Shown one piece after another: positions 10,559 through 21,443 of a stretch of 64,000 nt of DNA; the first letter of the stretch is position 1; the number at the start of each line of letters is the position of its first letter. Origin of the DNA: Acidihalobacter sp. Lineage in GTDB: Bacteria > Pseudomonadota > Gammaproteobacteria > DSM-5130 > Acidihalobacteraceae. The notes under the pieces were generated by a model that was not told the origin of the DNA, ran no database searches, and saw only the letters and a program-made list of their open reading frames with translations. Position numbers and translations under genes: made by a program. The DNA is taken from NCBI GenBank assembly GCA_027013225.1, contig JALUXU010000057.1:1-64000 (forward strand). The letters run 5' to 3'.

Positions 10559-11383
10559 TTATTCGGCCAGATCCTCATTGGCCGTGTTGGCGAATGATTG
10601 CACATCCAGGTCGTAGTCTATGATCAAGGGGGCGTGATCGGAGAAACGCTGTTCCCGATAGATACGAGCATCCAGCACTTTATCGGCCAGGTCGGGAGTG
10701 ATCACCTGGTAATCTATACGCCAGCCGACATTTTTCTCCCAGGCGCGACCACGATTCGACCACCATGTATATTGATCGGGCTGCTGATTGACGATGCGGA
10801 ATGCGTCCACATAGCCGAGTTCCTTGAACAGACGATCCAGCCATGCGCGCTCCTCTGGCAAGAATCCAGAATGCTTTTGATTGGTGCGCCAGTTTTTGAT
10901 GTCCGCCGGAGTGTGAGCGATATTCCAGTCAGCGCAGATGATGTAGCTGCGCCCGTTCCCCCGCCATTCGGCCAGGCGCTCGTAAAGGCAATCCATGAGC
11001 CGGTATTTGATCTGCTGGCGCGCCTCGCCCGTGGTTCCCGAAGGCATATACATTGAGATAACGCTTAATTTTCCATAACGGGCCTCCAGCCAGCGTCCTT
11101 CGGTTTCAAATTCGGGACAACGGGGGTGACCGAGAACGGCATCGACTTTTTCAAGGGGAATGCGCGCATAGAGAGCGACGCCGCTGTAGCCTTTTTTTTC
11201 GGCATCCGCATAGTAACAATCCCAACCGTCTGGCCAAAAGATATCGTCGGTTAGTTGTTCAGCCTGCGCCTTGGTTTCCTGAATACATACGATGTCCGCC
11301 TTTTGTTCCAGTAGCCAGTCGAAAAAACCTTTGCGTGCAGCAGAACGGATGCCGTTGGCGTTGAAAGTGATGATGCGAAGCAT
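10559..11383 (-). CDS. exodeoxyribonuclease III (paralog 1)
   Basis: MLRIITFNANGIRSAARKGFFDWL…DIVCIQETKAQ…ADWNIAHTPADIKN…FSDHAPLIIDY. Confidence 0.92.
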   Translation of the reverse strand: MLRIITFNANGIRSAARKGFFDWLLEQKADIVCIQETKAQAEQLTDDIFWPDGWDCYYADAEKKGYSGVALYARIPLEKVDAVLGHPRCPEFETEGRWLEARYGKLSVISMYMPSGTTGEARQQIKYRLMDCLYERLAEWRGNGRSYIICADWNIAHTPADIKNWRTNQKHSGFLPEERAWLDRLFKELGYVDAFRIVNQQPDQYTWWSNRGRAWEKNVGWRIDYQVITPDLADKVLDARIYREQRFSDHAPLIIDYDLDVQSFANTANEDLAE

Positions 11384-11404
11384 GAAATGTCCTTGTGTGG
11401 CGAT

Positions 11405-13231
11405 TTATTTGGGAGAGTTTGCCGTTTCCTTCTTTGTTTCTGGCGGATACAACGCCAGGAGCGTGGAGCCGCTGACTGGTTTGAGTTCAGTGTCCGCACT
11501 GAAAATGCGTAGATTTCCGCGGGGCGTTATGGCAAACAAGGGGATGCCCTGGTTGCCGGCGGTTCTGAGCCAGTCGTCGAAAGAAAATTTATCGGTCAGC
11601 CGGGTGGCGCGAATCTCGGCTCCCTGTTTGAGCAGGCTGGCAAGCTTTCGGAAAGATACGTCTTTGCCAAACAGTGGCCGCCCCTGAAAGTCTTCGGCCA
11701 CGCCATGCTTTCTCTCACGGGCTTCATCCTCCAGCGAGACGCTGAGCGTATAAATATTGCGTCCCCCGAACTCGCGGCTGTAGTAACGGGCGGCGAGGAC
11801 ATTCAGGCTGCTTTGGGGAGACAGGCCGAGCAGGTGACCGATACCCACCAGATCAAGATGCCGATCGGCGTGTTCTGAGACGGGGTTGCCGTGATAGGTG
11901 GCCAGGCCCAGCATGCGCGCCGCACTCACATTATCCCAATTACTGTCGGCGAGGATCACGGGAATGCTTTGTTTCATAAGCGCCAGACCGATGGCGCGCG
12001 CTACCGGATTGGCGCCGACGATAAGCACACCACGGGGTTCCGGCTCAGCGACCCCCAGCACCTTTGCGAGAGGTCTTGCGGTCACGCTTTGAATCACCAC
12101 GGTGCCGATGATGATGAAGAAGGTGAGCGGAACCAGAAGTTGGGCCTGTTCGAAACCGTGATCCTGCAGTCGTTCGGCAAACAGCGCCGAAATCGCCGCA
12201 GCGATTATGCCGCGTGGCCCGATCCAGGCGAGCAAGGCGCGCTCCCGCCAGTTCAAGGAGGAGCCGGCGGTAGCGAGCGCGACTTTCAATGGGCGGGCAA
12301 TGAACTGGAGAACAGCCAGTACGCCAAGCGCGCCCCAACTCATCATTACCAACTCGCCGAGCTGCAGGCGCGCCGCCAGAATGATGAAAAGACCGGAAAT
12401 GAAGAACACGCTTAGGCTTTCCTTGAAGTCCAGTATGGCCTCGACTGGCACGTGTTTCATATTGGTCAGCCACATTCCCATTACCGTAACTGCAAGCAGG
12501 CCGGATTCGGGTTCGAGCGCATTGGCCGCGGCGAAAACGCCGAACACCACGGCGAGCGTGAAGACATTGTGCAGATATTCAGGGATCAGGTGATTGCGTA
12601 ACAACAGGCCGAGTCCATGGCCGGCGACGGTGCCGAAAGCGAGGCCTGTGCCGATGATCAGGCCGAACACCATGAGAATATGCCCCAGCGCCTCGCCTGA
12701 CTGGCTGGAGACGATGAATTCGAATACCAGCACGGAGATCAACGCACCAATGGGGTCGATGACGATGCCTTCCCAACGCAAGCTTTTGGCGATTGCCTGA
12801 GTGGGGCGCACCGTTCGCAGCATGGGGATGATCACAGTGGGGCCGGTCACCGTCATCATGGCTCCGAACAGGGCGGATAATTGCCAGTCGAAGCCGAATA
12901 ACCAATGCGCTGCCGCGGCGGTAGTGATGCCGCTTATGATCATCCCGAAGCTGACGAGATTCCGCACCACCCGTTCTAGGCCGCGTATCTCTTCCAGTTT
13001 GAGCGTCAGGCTGCCTTCGAACAGAATGACGGCGACCGCCAGAGAAATGATCGGGAAAAGAAGCGGGCCAAATAAAGCGTCGGGATTGAGCAATCCCGTG
13101 ACGGGACCCACCAGAATGCCGGCGATCAGCAGAAACAGGATCGCCGGTAACTTCACCCGCCAAGCCAACCATTGACTGGCGATGCCCAGTCCGCCAATCA
13201 AGGCAAGCGAGAGCATGATGGATTCATTCAT
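11405..13231 (-). CDS. NhaP/CPA1-type cation:proton antiporter with C-terminal TrkA-N-like domain
   Basis: Multi-TM antiporter core ([18 protein letters not shown]…[20 protein letters not shown]) and [22 protein letters not shown] overlaps ubiD stop. Confidence 0.88.
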   Translation of the reverse strand: MNESIMLSLALIGGLGIASQWLAWRVKLPAILFLLIAGILVGPVTGLLNPDALFGPLLFPIISLAVAVILFEGSLTLKLEEIRGLERVVRNLVSFGMIISGITTAAAAHWLFGFDWQLSALFGAMMTVTGPTVIIPMLRTVRPTQAIAKSLRWEGIVIDPIGALISVLVFEFIVSSQSGEALGHILMVFGLIIGTGLAFGTVAGHGLGLLLRNHLIPEYLHNVFTLAVVFGVFAAANALEPESGLLAVTVMGMWLTNMKHVPVEAILDFKESLSVFFISGLFIILAARLQLGELVMMSWGALGVLAVLQFIARPLKVALATAGSSLNWRERALLAWIGPRGIIAAAISALFAERLQDHGFEQAQLLVPLTFFIIIGTVVIQSVTARPLAKVLGVAEPEPRGVLIVGANPVARAIGLALMKQSIPVILADSNWDNVSAARMLGLATYHGNPVSEHADRHLDLVGIGHLLGLSPQSSLNVLAARYYSREFGGRNIYTLSVSLEDEARERKHGVAEDFQGRPLFGKDVSFRKLASLLKQGAEIRATRLTDKFSFDDWLRTAGNQGIPLFAITPRGNLRIFSADTELKPVSGSTLLALYPPETKKETANSPK

Positions 13232-14709
13232 GTGTGAGGGTGCTGTTCTATGCCCAGCGCTTCCCACAGCGCATCCACCCGCTGCTTGACCGCCGCGTCC
13301 ATGACGATGGGCCGCCCCCATTCGCGCTGCGTTTCGCCCGGCCATTTGTTGGTGGCGTCCAGCCCCATCTTCGAGCCCAGGCCCGACACCGGCGAGGCGA
13401 AGTCGAGGTAGTCTATGGGCGTGTTTTCGATCAGCACGGTGTCGCGCGCCGGATCCATGCGCGTGGTGATGGCCCAGATCACGTCTTCCCAGGAACGGGT
13501 GTTCACGTCTTCGTCGACCACGATCACGAACTTGGTGTACATGAACTGGCGCAGGAAGCTCCACACCCCCAGCATCACCCGCTTGGCATGGCCCGGATAC
13601 TGCTTGCGCATGCTGACCACGGCCAGGCGGTAGGAGCAGCCCTCCGGCGGCAGGTAGAAATCCACGATTTCCGGAAACTGCTTTTGCAAAAGCGGCACGA
13701 ACACCTCGTTGAGCGCCACGCCGAGAATGGCGGGCTCGTCCGGCGGCCGGCCGGTGTAGGTGCTGTGATAAATGGGCCGGCGCCGCTGGGTGATGCGCTC
13801 GATGGTGAACACCGGAAAGCGGTCGACCTCGTTGTAATAGCCGGTGTGATCTCCGAAGGGGCCTTCCTCGGCCGTCTCGCCAGGATGGATATGCCCCTCG
13901 AGCACGATCTCCGCCGAGGCCGGCACCAGCAGATCGGAGCCCAGTGCCTTGACCAGCTCGGTGCGGGACCCGCGCAGCAGACCTGCAAAGGCATGTTCCG
14001 ACAAGGCGTCGGGCACCGGGGTGACGGCGCCCAATAGGGTGGCCGGATCGGCGCCCAGGGCTACGGCGACCGGGAACGGCTCGCCCGGATGCGCGGCCTG
14101 CCAGTCACGGAAATCCAGTGCCCCGCCGCGGTGCGACAGCCAGCGCATGATCACCTTGTTGCGCCCGATCACCTGCTGGCGGTAGATGCCCATGTTCTGG
14201 CGTTCCTTGAGCGGGCCGCGGGTGATGACCAGCCCCCAGGTGATCAGCGGGCCGGCATCGCCGGGCCAGCAAGTCTGGATCGGATAGCGCCCGAGATCGA
14301 CGGCCTCAGCCTCCAGCACGACTTCCTGGCAGGGTGCGCTGCGCACCGTTTTGGGCGCCATGTCCAGCACTTTCTTGAAGATCGGCAGACTGTTCCAAGC
14401 TTCCTTCATGCCGCGCGGCGGATCCGGCTCCTTGAGGAAGGCGAGCAGCCTGCCGACTTCGCGCAGGGCCTCGACGGATTCCTCGCCCATGCCCAGCGCC
14501 ACCCGCTGCGGCGTGCCGAACAGATTGGCGAGCACGGGGATGGAATGGCCCTTGGGGCGCTCGAACAGCAGCGCCGGGCCGCCGGCGCGCAGGGTGCGGT
14601 CGCTGATCTCGGTCATTTCCAGATAAGGATCGACCTCCACCGCGATACGCCGGAGCTCGCCGCGGCCTTCCAGCAGGCCGATGAACTCGCGAAGGTCCTT
14701 GTATTTCAT
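13228..14709 (-). CDS. ubiD: UbiD family decarboxylase
   Basis: [22 protein letters not shown]…[11 protein letters not shown]…[10 protein letters not shown]. Confidence 0.93.
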   Translation of the reverse strand: MKYKDLREFIGLLEGRGELRRIAVEVDPYLEMTEISDRTLRAGGPALLFERPKGHSIPVLANLFGTPQRVALGMGEESVEALREVGRLLAFLKEPDPPRGMKEAWNSLPIFKKVLDMAPKTVRSAPCQEVVLEAEAVDLGRYPIQTCWPGDAGPLITWGLVITRGPLKERQNMGIYRQQVIGRNKVIMRWLSHRGGALDFRDWQAAHPGEPFPVAVALGADPATLLGAVTPVPDALSEHAFAGLLRGSRTELVKALGSDLLVPASAEIVLEGHIHPGETAEEGPFGDHTGYYNEVDRFPVFTIERITQRRRPIYHSTYTGRPPDEPAILGVALNEVFVPLLQKQFPEIVDFYLPPEGCSYRLAVVSMRKQYPGHAKRVMLGVWSFLRQFMYTKFVIVVDEDVNTRSWEDVIWAITTRMDPARDTVLIENTPIDYLDFASPVSGLGSKMGLDATNKWPGETQREWGRPIVMDAAVKQRVDALWEALGIEQHPHT

Positions 14710-15473
14710 GGCCGGAACTCCGCGCTCACCGGCGCGTGGTCGGAGGGCCGCTCCCAACGCCGCGGTTCCACGTCGATGGCAGCGCCCACGCAGCCCGGCA
14801 GCAGCGGCTCGCTGGCCAGGATGAGATCGATGCGCAGCCCCAGGTTGCGGCGGAAGGCGGCGGCGCGGTAGTCCCACCAGCTGTACTGACGCTCATCTGG
14901 GTGCAAGTGGCGGAAGCAGTCGGTGAAGCCCAGATCGAGCAGCCTGCGCAGGGCTTCGCGCTCCGGCGTGGAACACAGGATACGCTCGCGCCAGGCCTCG
15001 GGGTCGTATACGTCGCGGTCGTCCGGCGCGATGTTGAAATCGCCGACGATGAGGTAATGCGGATGGCGCTTTAGGTCTTCGGCCACGAAGGCGGTCACTT
15101 TCTCCAGCCATGCGAGCTTGTAGTCGAACTTGTCGGAGCCGACTTCCTGGCCGTTGACCACATACAGGTTCAGCACCCGCAGCGGGCCGATGCATGCGCC
15201 CAGAATGCGGCGCTGGTGATCGTCCAGGCCCGGGAGGTCGGTGATGATCTCGCGCGGCGCTTCGCGGCTGATCAGGGCCACGCCGTTGTAGGTCTTCTGG
15301 CCGGAGAAGGCGGCGTGATAGCCGAGCGCTTCGAACTCGGCACGCGGGAAATTGTCGTCGCTGAGCTTGGTTTCCTGCAGCGCCAGCACGTCCGGCTGGC
15401 GCGTGCGCAGGAATTCGAGCACCTGCGGCAGGCGCACCTTGAGTGAATTGACGTTCCAGCTCGCGATCTTCAT
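14706..15473 (-). CDS. xthA: exodeoxyribonuclease III (paralog 2)
   Basis: [22 protein letters not shown]…[16 protein letters not shown]…[15 protein letters not shown]…[11 protein letters not shown]. Confidence 0.93.
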   Translation of the reverse strand: MKIASWNVNSLKVRLPQVLEFLRTRQPDVLALQETKLSDDNFPRAEFEALGYHAAFSGQKTYNGVALISREAPREIITDLPGLDDHQRRILGACIGPLRVLNLYVVNGQEVGSDKFDYKLAWLEKVTAFVAEDLKRHPHYLIVGDFNIAPDDRDVYDPEAWRERILCSTPEREALRRLLDLGFTDCFRHLHPDERQYSWWDYRAAAFRRNLGLRIDLILASEPLLPGCVGAAIDVEPRRWERPSDHAPVSAEFRP

Positions 15474-17515
15474 GCGCTGATCCCATGATGGCGCAGCAGC
15501 GCGTCCACCTGCGGGTCGCGGCCGCGGAACTCGCGGAACAGCTCGACCGCCGGCTGCGAGCCGCCGCGCTCGAGGATGGTGTGCAAAAAGGCGCGCCCGG
15601 TGTCCGGGTTGAACAGCCCTTCTTCCTCGAAGCGGGCGAAGGCGTCGGCCGACAGCACCTCGGCCCATTTGTAGCTGTAATACCCGGCTGCGTAACCGCC
15701 GCCGAAAATATGGGTGAAGCTGTGCTGGAAGCGGTTGAACGCGGGCGGCTTGATCACCGCCACTTCGTCGCGCACGGCATCGAGCAGGGCCTGGATATCG
15801 GTGGGCGCCTCGGGGTCGTATTCTGAGTGCAGGCGCATGTCGAACAGGGCGAACTCGATCTGGCGCAGCATCTGCATGCCGGCCTGAAAGTCGCGGCTCG
15901 CCAGCAGCGCTTCCAGCATGGCGTCGGGCAGGGATTCGCCGGTGCGGTAGTGACGGGCGAACAGGTTCAGCGCTTCGCGCGTCCAGCACCAGTTCTCCAT
16001 GAACTGGCTGGGTAGCTCCACCGCATCCCATTCCACGCCGTGGATGCCGGCGACCTGCGGATAGTCCACGCGGGTGAGCAGATGATGCAGGCCATGGCCG
16101 AACTCGTGGAACAGGGTGATGACCTCGTCGTGGGTGAACAACGCCGGCTGATCGCCGATCGGCGGCGTGGAATTGCAGGTCAAAAAGGCGATCGGCGGAT
16201 GCAGCTCGGTGCCGTGCCTGTGACGGGTCACGCATTCGTCCATCCAGGCGCCGCCGCGCTTGTGGGGACGCGCGTACAGGTCGAGATAGAACTGCCCGCG
16301 CAGGTTGCCGTCCGGGTCGCGGATGTCGTAGAAGCGCACGTCCGGATGCCAGGTGTCCACCTTGGGGCCGGGCACGATCTCGACGCCGAACAGGCGGCGG
16401 GTGAGCTCGAACAGGCCGTTCAGCACCTGATCCACGGCGAAATACGGCTTGAGCGCTTCTTGTTCCAGCGCGAAGCGCCGTTCCCGCAGCCGCTCGCTGG
16501 CGTAGGCCAGATCCCAGGCTTCCAGCGTGTCCAGACCCAGCTCGTCGGCAGCGAACTGGCGCAGCTCCTCTAGTTCGCGCTGCGCCGCGGGGCGCGAGCG
16601 GCGCGCCAGGTCGAGCAGGAACTCCAGCACCTTCTGGGGCGAGTCGGCCATCTTGGTCTGCAGCGACAGCTCGGCATAGTTGGCGAAACCGAGCAGAAGC
16701 GCTTCCTCGCGCCGCAGACGCAGGATGTCATGCATCAGCGCGCTGTTGTCCCAGCGCCCGGCGTGCGGCCCCTGATCGGAGGCGCGGGTCACATAGGCGG
16801 TGTACACCTCGCGCCGCAGCTCACGGTTCCGGCAATGGCTCATCACCGCGTAATACGAGGGAAAATCAAGGGTGATGCGATAGCGCCCCGGCTGCCCCGC
16901 CTGCTCGGCCAATTGGCGGGCCAGCGCCAGTGCGCTGGGCGGCAGGCCTTCCAGCGCATCGGCATCGTCGAAGTCGCGATACCAGGCATGGGTGGCGTCG
17001 AGCAGATTTTCCTCGAACCGCGACTGCAGACGCGACAGAGCTTCCTGAATTTCGGCGAAACGCTTCTTTTCGCGCTCCGGCAGAGCCACGCCGCTCAGCC
17101 TGAAATCGCGCAGGGTGTCGCGCACGATCTTTTGTTGGGTGCGGTCAAGGCCGAGGCGCCGTTCGTTCTCGGCCAGCGCCTCCCAGGCCGCGTAGAGGCG
17201 GGTGTTGTGGCCAAGCTCGGTGCTGTAGGCGGACAGCTTGGGCAGACAGGCGTTGTACGCCTTGCGCAAAGGCTCGGTATTGACCACCGCGTTCAGATGG
17301 CGCACCGGCGCCCAGACGCGGTCGACGTGTTCGTCGAGCTCGGTCAGCGGCTCCACGAAATTTTCCCAGTCGCGTGGTTTGGAGCGTGCCAACAGTTTGT
17401 CTATCGCCTTGCGGTTGGTGGCAAGCACGGTATCGACAGCGGGCTCGATATGCTCCGGGCGGATGAGGGAAAAGTGAGGGTGGTCTGAAAACGTGAGCAG
17501 AGGATTGTCAGTCAT
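15470..17515 (-). CDS. prlC: oligopeptidase A (M3 family)
   Basis: HEFGHGLHHLLT zinc motif; N-terminus MTDNPLLTFSDHPHFSLIRPEHIEPA. Confidence 0.93.
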   Translation of the reverse strand: MTDNPLLTFSDHPHFSLIRPEHIEPAVDTVLATNRKAIDKLLARSKPRDWENFVEPLTELDEHVDRVWAPVRHLNAVVNTEPLRKAYNACLPKLSAYSTELGHNTRLYAAWEALAENERRLGLDRTQQKIVRDTLRDFRLSGVALPEREKKRFAEIQEALSRLQSRFEENLLDATHAWYRDFDDADALEGLPPSALALARQLAEQAGQPGRYRITLDFPSYYAVMSHCRNRELRREVYTAYVTRASDQGPHAGRWDNSALMHDILRLRREEALLLGFANYAELSLQTKMADSPQKVLEFLLDLARRSRPAAQRELEELRQFAADELGLDTLEAWDLAYASERLRERRFALEQEALKPYFAVDQVLNGLFELTRRLFGVEIVPGPKVDTWHPDVRFYDIRDPDGNLRGQFYLDLYARPHKRGGAWMDECVTRHRHGTELHPPIAFLTCNSTPPIGDQPALFTHDEVITLFHEFGHGLHHLLTRVDYPQVAGIHGVEWDAVELPSQFMENWCWTREALNLFARHYRTGESLPDAMLEALLASRDFQAGMQMLRQIEFALFDMRLHSEYDPEAPTDIQALLDAVRDEVAVIKPPAFNRFQHSFTHIFGGGYAAGYYSYKWAEVLSADAFARFEEEGLFNPDTGRAFLHTILERGGSQPAVELFREFRGRDPQVDALLRHHGISA

Positions 17516-17559
17516 GAGAGAATCGCGTCGTATTATTCAGTGAGGCGGGGTAAAGTATC

Positions 17560-18609
17560 ATGACCGATTGCCAACGAGTAGCCCTTTCGGCGGCTGCCGA
17601 ACCCTCTTCTTTGTGCGTTCTTGGTATCGAGACCTCCTGCGATGAAACGGGTGTGGCGCTTTATGACTCTGCTAACGGCCTGCTGGCGCATGCCTTGCAT
17701 AGTCAGGTGGAAACCCACGCGCTTCATGGAGGCGTGGTGCCCGAACTGGCTTCCCGCGACCATGTGCGCCGAGTGTTGCCGCTGGTGCGCGATGTATTGG
17801 CTCGGGCTTCGATGGAAAAACCAGATGCGGTGGCCTACACGGCTGGCCCGGGTCTGATCGGTGCATTGCTCGTGGGTGGCTCTGTCGCCCGTAGTCTCGC
17901 GTTCGGCTGGAATGTGCCGGCCGTGGGCGTGCACCATCTCGAAGGCCATCTGTTGGCGCCCATGCTGGAGAATACTCCTCCGGCCTTTCCTTTTGTTGCT
18001 TTGCTGGTGTCCGGCGGGCATACGCAGCTCGTCGATGTAGAAGCGGTGGGGCAATATCGCCTTTTGGGGGAAAGCCTGGATGATGCCGCGGGCGAGGCGT
18101 TCGATAAGACAGCCAAGATGTTGGGCTTGCCCTATCCTGGTGGTCCGCAGCTGGCAAGGCTGGCGGAAGAAGGCGATCCATCCAGATTCCGATTCCCTCG
18201 CCCCATGACTGACCGGCCAGGGTTGGATTTCAGCTTCAGCGGCCTCAAGACATATGCCTTGAATACGGCCATGGATGTGGGAGAAGATCGCCTTGACAAG
18301 GCAGATGTCGCGCGGGCTTTCGAGGAGGCGGCGGTCGATAGCTTGGTGATCAAGAGTCGTCGGGCATTGCATCTCACCGGCCGTGAGCGGTTGGTGGTGG
18401 CGGGCGGCGTGAGCGCCAATTCTCGTTTGCGCGAACGCTTGCTCCGCTTGGCGGAAGAGGAAGGTGTCGCGGTATTTTTTCCGCGAACCGAGTTTTGTAC
18501 CGATAACGGGGCGATGATCGCTTATGCGGGTTGCCAACGGCTGTTGGCGGGACAAAGTGATGATCTGTCCATTCAGGCCAGGCCGCGCTGGCCTTTGAGC
18601 GCACTCTGA
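17560..18609 (+). CDS. tsaD: tRNA N6-adenosine threonylcarbamoyltransferase TsaD
   Basis: [17 protein letters not shown]…HLEGHLLAP…LVSGGHTQL…[10 protein letters not shown]. Confidence 0.96.
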   Translation: MTDCQRVALSAAAEPSSLCVLGIETSCDETGVALYDSANGLLAHALHSQVETHALHGGVVPELASRDHVRRVLPLVRDVLARASMEKPDAVAYTAGPGLIGALLVGGSVARSLAFGWNVPAVGVHHLEGHLLAPMLENTPPAFPFVALLVSGGHTQLVDVEAVGQYRLLGESLDDAAGEAFDKTAKMLGLPYPGGPQLARLAEEGDPSRFRFPRPMTDRPGLDFSFSGLKTYALNTAMDVGEDRLDKADVARAFEEAAVDSLVIKSRRALHLTGRERLVVAGGVSANSRLRERLLRLAEEEGVAVFFPRTEFCTDNGAMIAYAGCQRLLAGQSDDLSIQARPRWPLSAL

Positions 18610-18642
18610 TCATCAGCGCAAAGGGGCATGAGCGAAGCCGTC

Positions 18643-19236
18643 TCATTCTGTGCGCCCGATTCGCGGTTCGGTGCCCGCGAGAAGATTACGAATGTTTTTG
18701 CGGTGGCGCCAAAAAATCAGGCAGCTCATTGCAGCAATCACGCCGCTGGCTGCAAGCTCGCCGGTCAGCCAGTAGAAATAGAGAGGAGCCAGGAAAAAGG
18801 CGCTGAGCGCGGCGGCGGAGGAAATACGGGTGATTTTGGCCATCAAGAGCCAGGTTCCAGCGACCAGGGCGCCCGTTATGGGGTTGATTCCTAATAACAC
18901 GCCAAGGGCGGTAGCCACGCCCTTGCCGCCCTTGAAGCCGAAATACAGCGGATACAGGTGTCCCAGGAAAGCGGCCAAGCCAACGAAGGCGGCTGCCAGC
19001 TCGGGGCGGTGAAGCAGACTGGCCAAGCCGGTGGGCAACAGCCCTTTGAGTAAGTCGCCGAGCAAGGTGATCACTGCGGCTTTCTTACCGCCAAGGCGTA
19101 ATACATTGGTCGCGCCGGGATTGCCTGAGCCTTGGGTGCGAGGGTCCGGCAATCCGGTTAAACGGCAATATAGAATGGCGGAGGAAAAGGAGCCGAGTAG
19201 GTAGGCGCCAATAACAAGCAGTATGTCAAATACCAT
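18643..19236 (-). CDS. plsY: glycerol-3-phosphate acyltransferase PlsY
   Basis: GAYLLGSFSSAILYCRLTGLPDPRTQGSGNPGATNVLR…GFKGGKGVATALG. Confidence 0.95.
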   Translation of the reverse strand: MVFDILLVIGAYLLGSFSSAILYCRLTGLPDPRTQGSGNPGATNVLRLGGKKAAVITLLGDLLKGLLPTGLASLLHRPELAAAFVGLAAFLGHLYPLYFGFKGGKGVATALGVLLGINPITGALVAGTWLLMAKITRISSAAALSAFFLAPLYFYWLTGELAASGVIAAMSCLIFWRHRKNIRNLLAGTEPRIGRTE

Positions 19237-19346
19237 ACGTAACCCGATAAACACTAAACAGAAGGCGACACATGTGCCGCCAGGAGCATGTCGGATTCAA
19301 GAGCGTTTGAATTCGACAACTTCCCAGGAATTGGAGATCGATCGGT

Positions 19347-20249
19347 ATGATACCTGAGGATGAAGCGCAAAACCCGGAGACGAACTCGGTTTTGCTCGAT
19401 GTAAAGGCAATCAGGCGTCGCTTTGACCGCGCTGCCCAAGACAGCGACGAGGTGAATGTGCTTGGCCGAGAGATTGGTTCACGCTTGACCGAGCGCTTGG
19501 AGCTGCTGCGGATAGCGCCTCAAAACGTGCTGGATTTGGGGTCTGGAACGGGATGGGTGGCCGCTGATTTGCTCGCCCGTTATCGTAAGGCGCAGGTTTA
19601 TGCCATTGATTTGTCTCCTCAAATGCTTGTTCATGCCGCTCGGCGGGGTAAGTGGTTGAGGCGAATACGCCCGGTTTGTGCGGATACCCGTCGCCTGCCT
19701 CTGAAAGATGCGTCAATCGATTTGGTGGTGTCGAATCTGATGTTGCCTTGGTGTCACCCCCTGGACGAGGTGTTTCGCGAGGTCAGGCGGGTACTCTCAC
19801 CAGGCGGTGCATTTATCTTTTCCACATTGGGGCCGGATACCTTGGCCGAGTTGCGCCAGGCATGGTCTCAGGTTGATGGCAATCCGCATGTGCATTCCTT
19901 TCTGGATATGCATGATGTGGGCGATGCCTTGTTGCACGCTGGTTTGGTTGATCCGGTCATGGATGCGGAACGCTTGTGCGTCACTTACTCGGATGTGTCC
20001 GCGCTGTTGCGCGAGCTGCGCCAGCTCGGCGTGAGCAATGTTCTCAAGGGGCGTGCGAAGGGCCTGACGAGTCGCGCCGCTTTTCGTGCGCTGGAAGCGG
20101 CCTATCCCCGTGACTCGGATGGGCGTATCGCTGTGACCGGGGAAATCGTCTATGGCTTGGCATGGGGTTCGGGATCAGTTCAGGAAAAACGCGAGGGCGA
20201 AGTCCGCATTGGTCTGTGGCAGTTGCGTTCAGCGAGAGGGCCGAGTTGA
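19347..20249 (+). CDS. bioC: malonyl-ACP O-methyltransferase BioC-like SAM methyltransferase
   Basis: RRFDRAAQDSDE…VLDLGSGTGWVAADLL…SNLMLPWCHPLDEVFREVRRVLSPGGAFIFSTLGPDTL. Confidence 0.85.
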   Translation: MIPEDEAQNPETNSVLLDVKAIRRRFDRAAQDSDEVNVLGREIGSRLTERLELLRIAPQNVLDLGSGTGWVAADLLARYRKAQVYAIDLSPQMLVHAARRGKWLRRIRPVCADTRRLPLKDASIDLVVSNLMLPWCHPLDEVFREVRRVLSPGGAFIFSTLGPDTLAELRQAWSQVDGNPHVHSFLDMHDVGDALLHAGLVDPVMDAERLCVTYSDVSALLRELRQLGVSNVLKGRAKGLTSRAAFRALEAAYPRDSDGRIAVTGEIVYGLAWGSGSVQEKREGEVRIGLWQLRSARGPS

Positions 20250-20337
20250 GTATCGTTCTTGCCACTAATGCAAGCAGTCTGAGTGGCGCATTGGCGCTCA
20301 AATTCCTGAATTCGGTAACACTCGCGATCTCTGCAGT

Positions 20338-20371
20338 AGAAAAGCCGGGTCAAGTCGTGATCCGGCTTTTC
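20338..20371. terminator. bidirectional rho-independent terminator between bioC and rpoH
   Basis: AAAAGCCGGgTCA-agtcg-TGAtCCGGCTTTT between convergent genes. Confidence 0.75.
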
Positions 20372-20394
20372 GAAAAGCAAGCGGCTTTGGGTGG

Positions 20395-21297
20395 TCAAGC
20401 TTGCATGGCGGCATGTTTGCCCTGCCCTGTGGGTTCTTCAGCGGCGATGGCGGCTTTCAATTTACGCATGGCATTGGTTTCGAGCTGTCGAACCCGCTCT
20501 GCCGAGATGCCATAAGTTGCGGCCAAATCGTGCAAAGTGACTTTATTATCGTTCAGCCAACGACGGGTGATGATGTCGCGGCTTCGATCGTCAAGTTGTG
20601 CTAGCGCCGCTTTGAGGCGTGTTTCATGATGCGACTCCCAATCCTCGGCCTCGACCAGAGCAGCCGGGTCGGCCATTTCATCATATAAAAATGTCGCCGG
20701 CGAAAAATCAGCGTCTTCCGAATCAACGGGATCCGGATCGAAAGCCATGTCATTGTTCGACAGGCGCGACTCCATTTCCATGACGTCTTTGGTGGTGACG
20801 CCCAAATCCTTGGCCACCGTTTCGACTTCATCGGAACTCAACCATCCCAGGCGTTTCTTCGCGCCTCGCAGGTTGAAAAACAGCTTGCGCTGAGCCTTTG
20901 TGGTAGCGATTTTGACGATGCGCCAGTTGCGCAGGATATATTCGTGAATTTCCGCGCGAATCCAGTGAACCGCGAAAGAAATCAGGCGAACGCCGACGCT
21001 CGGATCAAAGCGCTTGACGGCTTTCATCAGGCCGATATTGCCTTCCTGAATGAGATCGGCCAACGGCAGGCCATAGCCTTGGTAGCCGCGGGCCACATGA
21101 ACGACGAAACGCAAGTTATGCATCACCAGTTTGCGCGCGGCATCCAAATTGCCATCCTTGCGCAATGAAACGGCCAATGTATGCTCTTCTTCCGGAGGAA
21201 GCACGGGGATGCGGTAGACGGCGGCTATATAGCCATCCAGGCTGCCAGCTGTGAGTGCGGGTACGTTGTATTGCACGGGAATCAAGTTATTGCTCAT
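20395..21297 (-). CDS. rpoH: RNA polymerase heat-shock sigma factor RpoH
   Basis: [84 protein letters not shown]. Confidence 0.96.
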   Translation of the reverse strand: MSNNLIPVQYNVPALTAGSLDGYIAAVYRIPVLPPEEEHTLAVSLRKDGNLDAARKLVMHNLRFVVHVARGYQGYGLPLADLIQEGNIGLMKAVKRFDPSVGVRLISFAVHWIRAEIHEYILRNWRIVKIATTKAQRKLFFNLRGAKKRLGWLSSDEVETVAKDLGVTTKDVMEMESRLSNNDMAFDPDPVDSEDADFSPATFLYDEMADPAALVEAEDWESHHETRLKAALAQLDDRSRDIITRRWLNDNKVTLHDLAATYGISAERVRQLETNAMRKLKAAIAAEEPTGQGKHAAMQA

Positions 21298-21443
21298 CTG
21301 GGTTTCCTCCATGTTGGGGAAAGGCGGACGGAAGCGATGCAAATCCAAGGAGATAATATTGGGTAGATCTCCCTGGATTACAAGAGACTTATCGCAAATT
21401 TACGCACGTCCAACCATACTGATGCAATAATTATACCATATTG

